A stretch of 64,000 nt of DNA from Sycobia sp. Sy_11 (GCA_018907035.1 JACCIC010000177.1:775001-839000), one strand, 5' to 3'; positions 53,981-63,720 are shown, counted from the first letter of the stretch. Numbers and translations: made by a program. The notes: generated from the letters alone by a model not told the origin.

Positions 53981-55133
53981 ATATACATGTCTACTGATTT
54001 AGAAAAATGGTATGTGGAGCATATTAAGGAACCACTTCTTACACATCTAGAAGAATTTCATGATAAAGATTCTAGATGGACATTAAAAAGTATTATTCGT
54101 TTGTCCATAAATATGAAATAATTTTCACCTCACAAGGGAAGATCATACATTCCTCTCTCTAAATTCATAGCATCAAAAAGAGCATGTATCAACGTTCATA
54201 ACATTAATAATCAATGCTTCAAATATGATATTCTTTCAGCATTACATCCAAAGGAAAAAATCCTCAAAGAGTTAATAATTATGATAAATTTGCAAACGAA
54301 TTGAACTTTGGTGATATAGAATATCCTGTAAAACTGAAGGATATTTCTAAATTAGAAAAATTGACTAATATTTCAGTAAATGTTTATATGCTTAGGAAGT
54401 ACGGTTCGAAATATGAAGTATCACCTTGTCATATTTCATTAAATAAGAAAGAGAAACATGCGAATCTTCTCCTGATTCAAGATTTCTACATAGACGAGTA
54501 CGAATAAAATAATATTCCGGACGATAATGGAAGTGTACCTAAATTCCATTATGTTTCGATTAAAAGTATATTCAGACTTTTAGGATCGCAAGTGAGTAAA
54601 GCTCATAAAAAATTATACGATTGTGAAAGATGCTTACAACATTTTTATAGTGAGGAAGGGCTACAAAATCATGAAAATCTTTTTAAAAACATTAACGATT
54701 GTAGAATCAATTTACCAAACGCATCGAATAACATTTTGAAATTTAAAGATTATAGTAAAAGTGAAAAAGTATCTTTTGTAATTTATGCAGATTTTGAATG
54801 TTTATTAAAACCGACAGAAAATGAGAATGCTTTTCAATTACATGAAGCGTACAGTATAGGTTTCTATTTAAAATGTAGCTTTGACGACAAATTATCCGTT
54901 TACAAAGCATGTAGACAGAAAAGTCCAGATGACGAGACGCCTGCACAATGGTTTGTTCGTGAACTGAAATCAATTGGTGAGCAGATTGATTATCTCTATA
55001 AAAATCCAAAACCAATGAAACTCACAGACCTTGAAGAATTATCTTTTCAATGGTCGACCGATTGCCATATATGTCGCAAACCATTTCTAGATGGGCAACT
55101 GGCAGTACGAGATCATTGTCATCTTACAGGAAG
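53981..55133 (+). pseudogene. Polinton DNA polymerase B, exonuclease segment before the intron
   Basis: It continues the N-terminal frame: STDLEKWYVEHIKEPLLTHL, FHDKDSRWTLKSIIRLSINM, FIASKRACINVHNINNQCFK and YDILSALHPKEK. Then LNFGDIEYPVKLKDISKLEK (54301 on) and NVYMLRKYGSKYEVSPCHIS. The zinc-finger-like CERCLQHFYSEEGLQNHENL precedes exonuclease motif I, SFVIYADFECLLKP (D-x-E; about 54768). The segment ends CHICRKPFLDGQLAVRDHCH, then LTG, at the splice donor. Breaks near 54120, 54280 and 54507. PolB copies the element DNA by protein priming. Confidence 0.85.
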
Positions 55134-55210
55134 GTAAGTTTTTTTTTAGATAAACAAAATTAATAATTTAATTTGATAATTAATTTGATTAATTTGTTTT
55201 TTCACTTTAG
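55134..55210 (+). other. Spliceosomal intron in Polinton polB (77 nt)
   Basis: Donor AAG|GTAAGT at 55133/55134 and acceptor TTCACTTTAG ending at 55210. Reading through gives an immediate TAA, while splicing joins the frames in phase 2 exactly where other Polinton polymerases are continuous (CHLTGR then [10 protein letters not shown]). Confidence 0.85.
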
Positions 55211-57261
55211 GTTCAGAGGTGCTGCTCATAATTCATGCAATTTAAACTATAAAGACTCAAAATTTATTCCTATAATTTTTCATAACCTCAATTATGACAC
55301 ACATTTTATTTTAAAATAACTTGGAACTTCTACACTGATGAATGGACGAATTACTCTAATACCTCATAACAAGGAAAAATATATTTCATTTACGAAGTAT
55401 ATGGATGACTGTGATATAATTTTAGATTTATAGATTCTTGGCGATTTTTACCATCATCCTTAGAGAAACTTGCGTCGTATCTAGATAATGTACCAATATC
55501 AATACAGGAATTTCAATTAGATGGATTCTCAAATGAAAATATTAATCTTCTTAGACGTAAAGGCATATTTCCCTACGATTTTGTAGATGGATTCAATAAA
55601 TTATTCACTGCAAAACTGCCGTTGAAAAATGAATTCTATAATAAATTAACAGATTCAGATATTACTGAAGAAGATTACAAGCACACTGTTCAAGTATGAG
55701 AAAGTTTTAAAATAAGGACATTAGGAAAGTATTCAGACTTATACTTAAAAACGGATGTTCTCCTCTTAGCAGATGTCTTCGAAAGTTTTCGAAATACATC
55801 TATTAAGGCCTACGGCTTATGTCCAGCACACTTTTACGCTACTCCAGGATTAACATTTTCAGCAGCTCTAAAAATGACAAAGGTAGAATTAGAGCTCCTG
55901 ACTGATATTGACATGTTACTATTTATTGAATCAGGCATTCGGGGTGGAATAAGTCAGTGCTGCAATCGATATTCAAAGGCAAATAATTCATATATAGAAT
56001 CGGGATACGATGAAAAAAATAAAATAAAGACACTTTTATATTACGATATTTATAATCTATATGCTTGGGCGATGGTACAGCATTTACCAATTGGAAAATT
56101 TATGTGGGTTGATTATGAATCAACTCGTAACTTTTTCAATACACCATCAGATTCTGATATAGGCTATATTGCTGAAGTAGATTTGGAGTATCCTAAGGAA
56201 ATACATGACCAACATCGTGATTTACCTTTCTGTGCTGAGCATCGTACATCACCTGGTTCAAAATAGAAGAAACTTCTAACTACATTGAACGATAAAAAAA
56301 TGTATATAATTCATTATCGTGCTCTTAAGCAAGCGCTTGACAATGGTCTTCGATTGAAAAAAGTACATAGAATTTTGAGTTTTAAACAGAAACCCTGGCT
56401 GAAACCATATGTCGAACTAAATACTGAAAAGCGAAAGCATGCAAAGAATGAGTTTGAAAAACTTTTTATAAATGATTAATTAATGCTGTATATGGAAAAT
56501 GCATTGAGCGAAAGCGATCTCGCGTTGATGTACGTTTAGTAAATAAATTCACTGGTCGATATGGAGCAGAGACACGCATAGCCCTACCTAATTATCATAG
56601 CTGTGCAATTTTCGATGAAAATTTAGTTGCCATTCAGCTTAAGAAAACAAGTGTAACAATCAAAAAGCCGATATACGTTGGACTTTGTATCCTCGATCTA
56701 TCAAAGACATTAGTGTATGATTTTCACTACTCTTACATGAAACGTCGAGTGGGCGAAAAGTGTAAGCTTGTGTATAATGATACTGATAGCTTAATATATG
56801 AACTAGAGGATATTAATATGTATCAAGTAATGAAACAAGATATTCATATATTTGATACTTTTGATTATGACGAAAATAATCAGTATGGTATTCCACGTCA
56901 AAATAAAAAAGTTCCTGGACTCATGAAAGATGAATGTAATGGAAAGATTATGATGGAATTTATCGGTTTACGAAATAAAATGTACAGTATTTTAGTAGAT
57001 GGAGGAGGGATAGTGAAAAAAGCTAAAGGAATAAAATTGAACGTTGTAAAAACATCAATCACGTTTGAAGATTATCGAAGATGTTTGGAAGATCTCGTGA
57101 TTATACAGCGAGAGCAGTGTAACATTCGCGAAGAATTGCACGTAGTGATTACAGAAAAACAGAAAAAAATTGCCCTCAGTCCATTTGATGATAAAGGATA
57201 CTTATTGCCCAATACTACAGGCACATTACCTTGGGGTCACTATAAAATCCTAGAAGAGTAA
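55211..57261 (+). pseudogene. Polinton DNA polymerase B, exonuclease end and polymerase domain
   Basis: Exonuclease motif [14 protein letters not shown] lacks one codon of the usual HNLSGYD. Motif III is YSDLYLKTDVLLLADVFESF. Palm motif A is YYDIYNLYAWAMVQHLP (about 56040); the NAVYGK box (about 56485) is reached by a frameshift; motif C is KLVYNDTDSLIYE (DTDS, about 56763-56800). The tail ends with LSPFDDKGYLLPNTTGTLPW, then GHYKI at 57261. Stops or shifts near 55316, 55431, 55699, 56264 and 56479. All catalytic aspartates of the polymerase remain. A family-B, protein-primed type (DNA_pol_B_2). Confidence 0.88.
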
Positions 57262-57792
57262 ATGTCGCAAGCTGCAAATCAGGTCGAGAGGGAAATAATG
57301 GAAAGTAAAAGTCATCAAATAGAGTAGGGGAATGGTAATGAGAGGGGATACGACGAGACTAATGGATGAGTAGCTCAAGTACATGCAGCTACTAAGGAAG
57401 AAGAGAGGGAGAATAAAATCACCAATGAGATTCGAGTAACGGTAAATGTACAGACAGAATAAAAGAGGGGCGATAAAGCAACCAATGAATATCAAGCTGC
57501 ACGAGAGAGGATGACGCTTTATAGCAGTGAAGGCGAACCAATAAGCGTTGAGTATAATATATCGTATGAACTATTACATGAATGGAATCCTAAAGAAATC
57601 TTGGAAATATTGGAAGGGGTAAGCTCAGTTGAAGTCGAGAGAAGGGATGTACTCCATGAGGTAATGGAAGGGCCAGCAATTGTGGTGGGGAATCAGCTAT
57701 ATGAACATACTGAGGATGATGAAGAACTCATTCGAGCAGTTGAACAGTTTGAGAATTGTCGTCCTTCTTCAAAGAAAAAAAAACTATTCTAG
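57262..57792 (+). pseudogene. Polinton small acidic protein, three in-frame stops
   Basis: ATG 57262 follows the polB stop directly. One frame runs to TAG 57790-57792 with internal TAG (about 57325), TGA (about 57367) and TAA (about 57460). The product is charged and Glu/Asn-rich (MSQAANQVEREIMESKSHQI; ATKEEERENKITNEI; LHEWNPKEILEILEGVSSVE) and ends SKKKKLF. No domain is recognised. The three different stop codons rule out simple recoding and point to decay. Confidence 0.5.
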
Positions 57793-57796
57793 TAAG

Positions 57797-57869
57797 GTAA
57801 GATTCATAGTTAATTTTCTCTTAGAAAAAAAATATGATAGAATTTATAAAATATTTCTTTTTTTTTTAG
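57797..57869 (+). other. Candidate 73-nt intron between two Polinton ORFs
   Basis: AAG|GTAAGA at 57796/57797 and a T-run ending TTTAG at 57869, two bases before the next ATG (57871). Both sites fit the insect consensus. It would lie in a 5' leader or link two ORFs on one transcript. Confidence 0.5.
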
Positions 57870-57870
57870 A

Positions 57871-58176
57871 ATGGATTTAGCCACTCTGAATAAAATTTCG
57901 GAAAACGACTTCTTTCCGAGGAAGAAATGTACGGAATTGGAGAAAAATCATTAGTACATGGTGACTGCTCTTAAGTAAGTCTCCACAAAATATGGTACGA
58001 AAGTAGTTACGGAGATAGATGAAAACTTTCAAATATTCTTACCGCAAAAGATGTCGTCAGCCATATTAAAAGATGAAGAATTTTTCATAAATATAGCTAA
58101 TAAAGCAAATAAGCTTTGTTTATTTATAGAGTATCGGGGTGGTAGTTGTTTTAAGTTTAATACTTCTACTTCTTAA
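57871..58176 (+). pseudogene. Polinton small conserved ORF, two in-frame stops
   Basis: 102 codons from ATG 57871 to TAA 58174: MDLATLNKISENDFFPRKKC, YMVTALK, STKYGTKVVTEIDENFQIFL and PQKMSSAILKDEEFFINIAN, ending in a short Gly/Phe segment. Stops at about 57952 and 57973. It resembles a small ORF that follows polB in other insect Polintons (my recollection, not checked here). The role is unknown; a small nucleic-acid-binding or virion protein is possible. Confidence 0.5.
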
Positions 58177-58360
58177 GTAATAATAATAATAAAACACATT
58201 GTTTGATTTCTTTTTATTATTTATTTGTCAAAAATAAAAAACATGTATATCTTAATTATATAAATAAATATTATAATCATAATACAATGTCTTTCTTATT
58301 TACTTTGAAATTAGTGTCCTTACACGTATCCATGTATGTTACTCATATTATATCTTTTAT

Positions 58361-59265
58361 TCAATTAATTTCTTTTTTATTTATCCAACTATTATGCTCA
58401 CTATTGAATCCTAACCATTTAACATATATGCGGTTACCACTCTGTTTTAGCACTTTTTCGACAAGATAAATTTCGGGATACTTAGTCTTTTGAATTTCAG
58501 TTTCATAAAAACCCCCAGATACAGACTTATCGTAATAATCTTTAACGTGATAAGTTACTGGATCAGTTTTTACAATTCTTGATATTGTAAAAGTTTCAGT
58601 AGACCAATTAGGTGTATAGCCTTTTTCAAAAATATGTTTTATTTTACTTATTCGTACATTATCTCCAACATTGTATTTCGGTTTTTTCCTTGCTATCATC
58701 TCAATTGAAAAACGCTTCTTCACTTCCCTTTCGTTTTCTTGGCTTACATGTTCAGGCTCAATTCCTATTGTTCGATGTTTTCTTGAATTGTAAGCTTTCA
58801 GTAAATCTGGTGGGATACCTATCCATTTGTAGTTTCCTTGTTTCCTGAATTGAATCCATATTACACTTTTTTTAAGGTTCTATTAAATCGTTCACAAATA
58901 CTTGAATGAAGATTACTGTGTGAAGAGTATAAATTTATCTTATACTTTTTCATGAGGTTTTGGAAGTGTGAATTGTAAAATTCTTTTCCTTGATCAGTTT
59001 GTAGATTTGATGGTACTCTTCCATGTTTCAATATCGTATTCATAGCAAGAGTAACATCGTTACCATTCTTTGACTTTACTGGTTTAGCCCAAGCATACTT
59101 CGAAAATAAATCTATAACAGTGAGTAAGTAACGAAACCCTTTATTCTTCTTAGAGTAGGGTATCATTTGTACAAGATCTGCTTGCCAAATTTCATCTATA
59201 CCACGTATATCATATTTTCTTCGCTTATATCTGCGACGGGCAGGTTTGTGTAGCTCTTCAACCAC
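58361..59265 (-). pseudogene. Polinton integrase with chromodomain, one frameshift
   Basis: Retrovirus-type integrase that inserts the element. ATG 59265: ELHKPARRRYKRRKYDIRGI, DEIWQADLVQMIPYSKKNKG (first Asp), PSNLQTDQGKEFYNSHFQNL (second Asp) and NLHSSICERFNRTLKK (catalytic Glu): a complete DDE set. At an A7 run near 58870 one base is lost or gained, and the frame resumes GNYKWIGIPPDLLKAYNSRK, PKYNVGDNVRISKIKHIFEK. It ends in a chromodomain (58480-58361): VEKVLKQSGNRIYVKWLGFN and SWINKKEI. Apart from this single slip it is intact. The N-terminal zinc domain seems absent. Confidence 0.87.
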
Positions 59266-59821
59266 TTTTTGTTTTACTTCCTACTGACTTTGCCTTTGCT
59301 GATCTTGTCGGTGCATTTGTTTTCCTGTTAATATCTATTATAATAGCATTCCAATTCGAAACCGATTGTGTCATAATGTCTTTTAAACGAGTATGTGAGT
59401 CACTAAGAGTTTTTAGTTTTGATTCCAGTTCTAATTTATCCTGATTGGTTTTCATAAGATTTTTATCGAAATTATTCATTCTTTCTTCCATTTTAAATCG
59501 ATTTTCAATATGTGTATGATATTTTTGATAAAGATCTTTGAATTTCTCTTCTGTTATCAAGCCATTTTGTTCATCATACTTCTCATTTTCTTTTAGAATT
59601 TCATTAATTTTGGAAAATACAGTATTTAATTCCTTCTGCAAGATTACATATAACGTTTTTACACAAACTGCATCAGTACTTTCAATAGCTTCACCAACAT
59701 TATAAAGACGTTTATTTTCTATATTAAAATTGCCATCTGTTGTGAAATTGTATCCAACGCCTGGAGGACCTCGACTCCCTTTCGTGTCTCTCAAATTTCT
59801 TCCAAACAAGTCAAGACTCAT
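59258..59821 (-). CDS. Polinton fibre-like protein, intact
   Basis: 187 codons, no break. Near the N-terminus is GSRGPPGVGYNFTTDGNFNI then ENKRLYNVGEAIESTDAVCV, a pattern known from tail-fibre and adenovirus-like fibre shafts (collagen-like GPPG, then D-x-NKRLxNV). A long coiled coil follows (QKELNTVFSKINEILKENEK to LKTLSDSHTRLKDIM) and a basic tail (RSAKAKSVGSKTKSG). A trimeric attachment or structural role is inferred. It overlaps the start of the integrase ORF by 8 bp. Confidence 0.6.
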   Translation of the reverse strand: MSLDLFGRNLRDTKGSRGPPGVGYNFTTDGNFNIENKRLYNVGEAIESTDAVCVKTLYVILQKELNTVFSKINEILKENEKYDEQNGLITEEKFKDLYQKYHTHIENRFKMEERMNNFDKNLMKTNQDKLELESKLKTLSDSHTRLKDIMTQSVSNWNAIIIDINRKTNAPTRSAKAKSVGSKTKSG

Positions 59822-59827
59822 GATGAT

Positions 59828-59866
59828 ACTGATTGAAGAATAGACGAATGTGTATTAATATATATA
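59828..59866 (-). promoter_or_regulatory. Core promoter of the fibre-like gene
   Basis: On the minus strand TATATATA (59866-59859) and the initiator TCAGT (59832-59828) are about 30 bp apart and end 7 bp before the ATG at 59821. Confidence 0.4.
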
Positions 59867-60777
59867 TCCTATTTCACGCAGTTCTTCAATAATTGAATAG
59901 ATTTCATTGATATGATTGTTATTTCCAGCTGATTGTTCGGCAATTAGTAATCGTAGTCACTCAACAAGCTCATTCGGATCATCCCAGTACACTAACTCTA
60001 TTAAAGAATCTTTCTTTGCTATTTTATATTTAGGTAGGTGACCTCCCCCTCTTTTTTTATTTGTATAACTGGTGCGAAACATTGGTGCAATGATGTTGAA
60101 ATATTTTCTACTCTTCGATGAGCGTATAGATTGATCTTTACTATGTTTTTTCCGGTGAGCACTTGTTGCTTCTAGAATACTGCGATAATTTTCACGATCT
60201 ATTGCACTTATTAATGTGTCGTCTGGTTCTTTTTTAATAAGTAGCTCCATTAGTCCATTACTTTTAGGATAAGTTAAATCTTTCACTTTTATTTTATTAT
60301 CATCAAATATAATTTCAGAATCGCCAAGCATGTATATACCTCCAATATTTCTTACTCCATATATGTTATCAAATGTACTGCGGCTTTGATCTAAAATATT
60401 AGATTTAACATTGTCTTCATGCATAGATTTGAATGTCGAATTCATCATTGAGTTATCTAATGAGGCAAAATCATCATCCGAATCATAATCTTTCATGGAA
60501 GCTGAGCAAATATTATTATCTATCATAAAACTCAACTTTTTTCGGAATTTAGTTGGTTTTCTAATGCTATGATCATTCGAAATGAGATTAGAAGACTGTA
60601 CACTATTTGATTCGACAAGCTTTTCAAGTGATGTAATGACAGGTTTCAATGTATCTCCTACAACTTTTTCGAGATTCTCTCTCTCTCTTGTTTCAATAGT
60701 GCAGATTTTCTTTTAATAGCTTTACAAGCTTGTAACAGCTCGCTAAGGATACTCTTTTCTTTCTCAAAGTCCGACAT
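59855..60777 (-). pseudogene. Polinton conserved coiled protein (about 307 codons), one shift and one stop
   Basis: ATG 60777 opens MSDFEKEKSILSELLQACKA and IKRKSALLKQERERE. A slip in the (GA)n run at about 60673-60685 shifts the frame, and 230 codons continue from 60649: PVITSLEKLVESNSVQSSNL, DNIYGVRNIGGIYMLGDSEI, the basic HRKKHSKDQSIRSSKSRKYF, KKRGGGHLPKYKIAKKDSLI and ELVYWDDPNELVE. A TGA at 59955 then interrupts; the same frame goes on to TAA 59855 (LRLLIAEQSAGNNNHINEIY). The function is unknown. The start MSD-EKEKS and the WDDPNEL end recur in insect Polintons, as far as I recall. Confidence 0.6.
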
Positions 60778-60802
60778 GGTGTCGTGTTGATGTGTAAAAT
60801 TG

Positions 60803-60840
60803 AACTGAGTGATTAAGATTTTTTTAATTTCTTTTTATTG
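60803..60840 (-). promoter_or_regulatory. Core promoter of the coiled-protein gene
   Basis: Minus-strand initiator TCAGTT at 60808-60803 with an A-rich TTAAAAA box about 30 bp upstream (60830-60840). The ATG is at 60777. Confidence 0.35.
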
Positions 60841-61515
60841 CAAAACAGTCAAAACCTTTTCTGGATCTAGCAGCATCCATCGTTCTATCTTTATCAATAA
60901 CAGCAGATCCATATTTATCATTTTTCCAGCATTCAGAACAAAGATTTCGAAACTCGTTGAAAGACAGATCAGTATTGACATGATCATCATAAATATGTTT
61001 TAAATTCACATCATCTTGAGATAAATTACCAACATATTAATATTATCTCTAATAAGATGTTTTGGTATATGAGCTTATGATTGGCATAAGTAGAAGCAGT
61101 CTACACTTTTATTTCTCCTCATACAGAAGAATGCTCTGACGTTATCTTGCTTCTTACAAGCTATATCGTCAAAAATCATAATTGTATTGGGCAATGCTTC
61201 ATCTGGTGATATTACAGGTTCATGTTTACTAAAGGGAAAATATGAGATGCCTTCGATTGGTTCTATTACTGTTTTGAGAAATTGATACTTTGGTTGATTT
61301 AACGAGTTTGAATAAACATACACATTCTCGAATCTAAGACCATTGGGATGAGTGATTAAAGCTAATAAGCTATTTGTTTTTCCGCGGTTTGATGGACCGC
61401 AGAATACTGCTCGTATACTATCTGGTAGCAATTCTCCGTGTCGCTTCCTTCTTTTTTCCTTTCCAAAATCAAAGTTAGCGACAGGGAGTTTCACGTTCTG
61501 CTCAGTGAAATCCAT
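60824..61515 (-). pseudogene. Polinton genome-packaging ATPase (FtsK/HerA, A32-like), one stop and one shift
   Basis: The motor that pumps DNA into capsids. MDFTEQNVKLPVANFDFGKE, then Walker A GPSNRGKTNSLLAL (about 61407), sensor-like ENVYVYSNSLNQPKYQFL, and Walker B NTIMIFDDIACKKQ (about 61166). RAFFCMRRNKSVDCFYLCQS ends at a TAA (61075), where the family has a tyrosine; IPKHLIRDN follows, then a shift, then 61009-60824 NLKHIYDDHVNTDLSFNEFR, KNDKYGSAVIDKD and RKGFDCF. The combined length of about 230 residues is normal for the family. Confidence 0.88.
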
Positions 61516-61544
61516 GTTTATATGACAAAGTCTAGTTTATCATT

Positions 61545-61593
61545 AACTGAAGTAAATATATAAATGTTGATTTTATATTTTCGATCATCAGTT
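61545..61593. promoter_or_regulatory. Interleaved divergent TATA-Inr promoters between ATPase and PLA2 genes
   Basis: Plus: TATATAAA at 61557-61564 and TCAGTT at 61588-61593, 33 bp from box start to the initiator A. Minus: TATAAAA at 61577-61571 and TCAGTT at 61550-61545, 29 bp. The two promoters overlap, each TATA lying between the elements of the other, inside the 96-bp gap. Confidence 0.6.
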
Positions 61594-61611
61594 ATAATTT
61601 GACTGCCAAAG

Positions 61612-62440
61612 ATGATTGAGCATAAAACTCGGAAACATTCAAAAAAGGAAGGACGTGGATTGCTCGGTAGAGTAATCAACAATTTACCTATCGAAATGCA
61701 TCTTCCTGGTTATCAATACTGTGGCCCCGGAACTAAATTAACAAAGCGATTAAAAAGGGGTGATCCGGGAATAAATGAACTAGATAAGGCATGTAAAGAA
61801 CATGACATTGAGTACTGTAATAAAAACAGTAATCGTAAAGTGGCTGACATAAAGCTTGCTAATAAAGCTTGACAACTGATTAAAGCTAAAGATGCCAGTC
61901 TTGCGGAGAAAGCGTCAGCTCTAGCGGTTGCCAGTGCTATGAAATTAAAGGCAAAAACTGGAATGGGGCTGAAATTCAACAAATTGGTGACAGCAGCGAA
62001 AAAATCATTGAAATCAGGTAAAAATTCACGCAAAGTCATACAGTCCGCCTTTAAAGGTGCTCGTCAAGCTCTTAAGAATAGTGGTTCTAAGAAAAAAGTT
62101 CTCATTCCACGTGTGATAGCCCTTCCGTCTAAAATTGACGGAGTTCTTCCTTTCCTTATTCCACTGTTCGTAGGACTAAGTGCAACTGGTGCTTTAGCCG
62201 GAGGCGCTGCTGGAATAGCTAAAGCAGTAGATGATGCTAAAGCTACGCAGAAAGATTATCAAGAAAGTAAGTGACATAATAAGACGATAGAAGCTATTGC
62301 TTTAGGTAAAGGTCTCTATCTGAAGCCATATAAACGTGGAATGGGATTATTTCTCAAACCGCATGTCGGACACGGTCTAATTAAAAGAAAACAAAAACTT
62401 CAATTTAATTTTGCCAAAGCATCCACTAACAAACTTTGAT
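61612..62440 (+). pseudogene. Polinton PLA2-domain membrane-active protein, two in-frame stops
   Basis: Phospholipase A2-like domain as in parvovirus VP1: LPGYQYCGPGTKLTKRLKRG (Ca-binding-loop type), then DKACKEHDIEYC with the catalytic HD pair. A TGA at 61870 and another at 62272 interrupt an otherwise continuous frame. The central part is basic (TAAKKSLKSGKNSRKVIQSA), then hydrophobic (PFLIPLFVGLSATGALAGGA), then a repeat-like end (GKGLYLKPYKRGMGLFLKP). Such domains are thought to breach endosomal membranes during entry; related proteins are described in adintoviruses. Confidence 0.78.
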
Positions 62441-62767
62441 CTTATAAAATATGCACATATATTACAAATTCCACATTTTCGAGGCGTTTACATGAGAAAT
62501 AGCCGTACTCGTAATGGACCATGGAATAACCAATCTGCCATTGTTAATCTCGATGATTCGCAAAATCAAGGTACCCATTGGGTCAGTTATCGAAAGAGAG
62601 GATCTGACGTCACCTACTTTGATAGCTTTGGTGACCTCAAACCTCTCATAGATCTTATGAAATATTTCAATGTGAAAGAAGTGAAATACAACTATACAAG
62701 ATATCAGAATTTTGACTCATTCATTTGCGGTCATCTTTGTCTTCGTTTCTTAACTGAAAATCTATAA
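62411..62767 (+). CDS. Adenain-like cysteine protease, no clear ATG
   Basis: Virion-maturation protease. HILQIPHFRGVYMRNSRTRN, SAIVNLDDSQNQGTHWVSYR (catalytic His in GTHW), TYFDSFGDLKPL (Asp in DSFG), RYQNFDSFICGHLCLRFL (Gln and catalytic Cys in CGHLC). This is the His-Asp-Gln-Cys order of adenoviral protease, with a short total length of about 119. The frame is open from 62381 but the first ATG is only at 62492, so the true start is unclear. The PLA2 frame runs into it one base out of phase, and a former fusion or an overlapping gene are both possible. Confidence 0.8.
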   Translation: MPKHPLTNFDLIKYAHILQIPHFRGVYMRNSRTRNGPWNNQSAIVNLDDSQNQGTHWVSYRKRGSDVTYFDSFGDLKPLIDLMKYFNVKEVKYNYTRYQNFDSFICGHLCLRFLTENL

Positions 62768-62780
62768 AAAGAATTTGTCA

Positions 62781-62812
62781 GATAAAATTTGATCATTTTC
62801 GCTCAATCAGTC
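62781..62812 (+). promoter_or_regulatory. Core promoter of the penton-like gene
   Basis: GATAAAA at 62781-62787 and TCAGTC at 62807-62812, 28 bp from box start to the initiator A, directly before ATG 62813. A second box TATAAAAAG lies at 62763. Confidence 0.4.
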
Positions 62813-63499
62813 ATGGAAGATAGTTTCACTTTGACTCTTTCAGGAAAATCTTCTGTCTTAGAAGCCCAATACTTTCCATCCATTGAACTACCAAAGCATA
62901 AAAATTATGTTTTAGGTTTAGTTGAATTTTTAACCTTTAATTCAATTCCAAATATTGACAATACAAATAATCAACTTCATTTAAAAGGAGAAATTATTAG
63001 TATCCCCATTGGTAGTTACGAGATTGATGATATAAATCAATTTTTATCTAATACATTGAAATCAAAAGGAATTGAATTTTCCTTGAAATCTAACAATAAT
63101 ACATTTAAAAGTGAAATTAAGTGCAGTGTTTCGTTAGACCTTAAACCTCAAAATTCAATCGGTCGAGTGCTGGGTTTTACTCCTCGTACTCTCAAAGAAA
63201 ATATAGAACACCGTTCTGATTTACCAGTGAAAATATTGAAAATCAATGCACTCAGAGTCGAGTGTAACATTACTGCAGGAGCTTTCATTAACAACCAAAA
63301 AGTTCATACTATTCATGAATTCTTTCCCAGTGTTCCTCCAGGATATAAAATCATAGAAATTCCATCACATGTTATATATCTACCACTTAGTGTTAAGTGC
63401 ATAGATAATATACAAGTTCGAATTGCCGATCAGGACGGCAATCTAGTTAATTTTCGAGAAGAGGAAATCACTGTTAGACTTCATATCAAATCTATATAA
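62813..63499 (+). CDS. Polinton minor capsid protein (penton-like), intact
   Basis: 228 codons from ATG 62813, chosen over the open extension to 62789 because the TATA-Inr pair lies just before it and MEDSFTLTLSGKSSVLEAQY is the conserved start. Other blocks: FPSIELPKHKNYVLGLVEFL, PIGSYEIDDINQFLSNTLK, NSIGRVLGFTPRTLKEN and FFPSVPPGYKIIEIPSHVIY. This is the single jelly-roll vertex protein of Polintons, which forms pentamers at capsid vertices. No break. Its stop overlaps the next ATG (TAATG). Confidence 0.78.
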   Translation: MEDSFTLTLSGKSSVLEAQYFPSIELPKHKNYVLGLVEFLTFNSIPNIDNTNNQLHLKGEIISIPIGSYEIDDINQFLSNTLKSKGIEFSLKSNNNTFKSEIKCSVSLDLKPQNSIGRVLGFTPRTLKENIEHRSDLPVKILKINALRVECNITAGAFINNQKVHTIHEFFPSVPPGYKIIEIPSHVIYLPLSVKCIDNIQVRIADQDGNLVNFREEEITVRLHIKSI

Positions 63500-63720
63500 T
63501 GGGGATTGTTTATAATTCTAGCACACATATAAGTACTCCATCATGGCAATCGGCAATCAGTCGATTGAAGAGTTTGAAACCGTTAACACTGCAGATCATT
63601 CAGTTCCTACAAAGTCTAGGTCTAAAAGTTCGTGGAAAAAAATTAGCTGTATAATTTTCTGCTGCTTTTTGAAAAATGGAAGAAATACTAAAAATTCAAT
63701 CAGGTGTCGCATTCGATGAG
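63499..63720 (+). CDS. Small Polinton ORF between the capsid genes
   Basis: ATG at 63499 overlaps the penton stop. 73 codons: MGIVYNSSTHISTPSWQSAI, SRLKSLKPLTLQIIQFLQSL and GLKVRGKK, then a Cys/Phe-rich end (SCIIFCCFLKN) that overlaps the major capsid start by 45 bp. The first 48 codons look real, and the tail after the A-run may result from a slip. The role is unknown. Confidence 0.42.

Noticed and set aside
57262..57792. Stop-codon recoding in the Polinton small acidic ORF
   Set aside because: TAG, TGA and TAA all occur within one frame and neighbouring genes also carry shifts, so decay is the simpler explanation.
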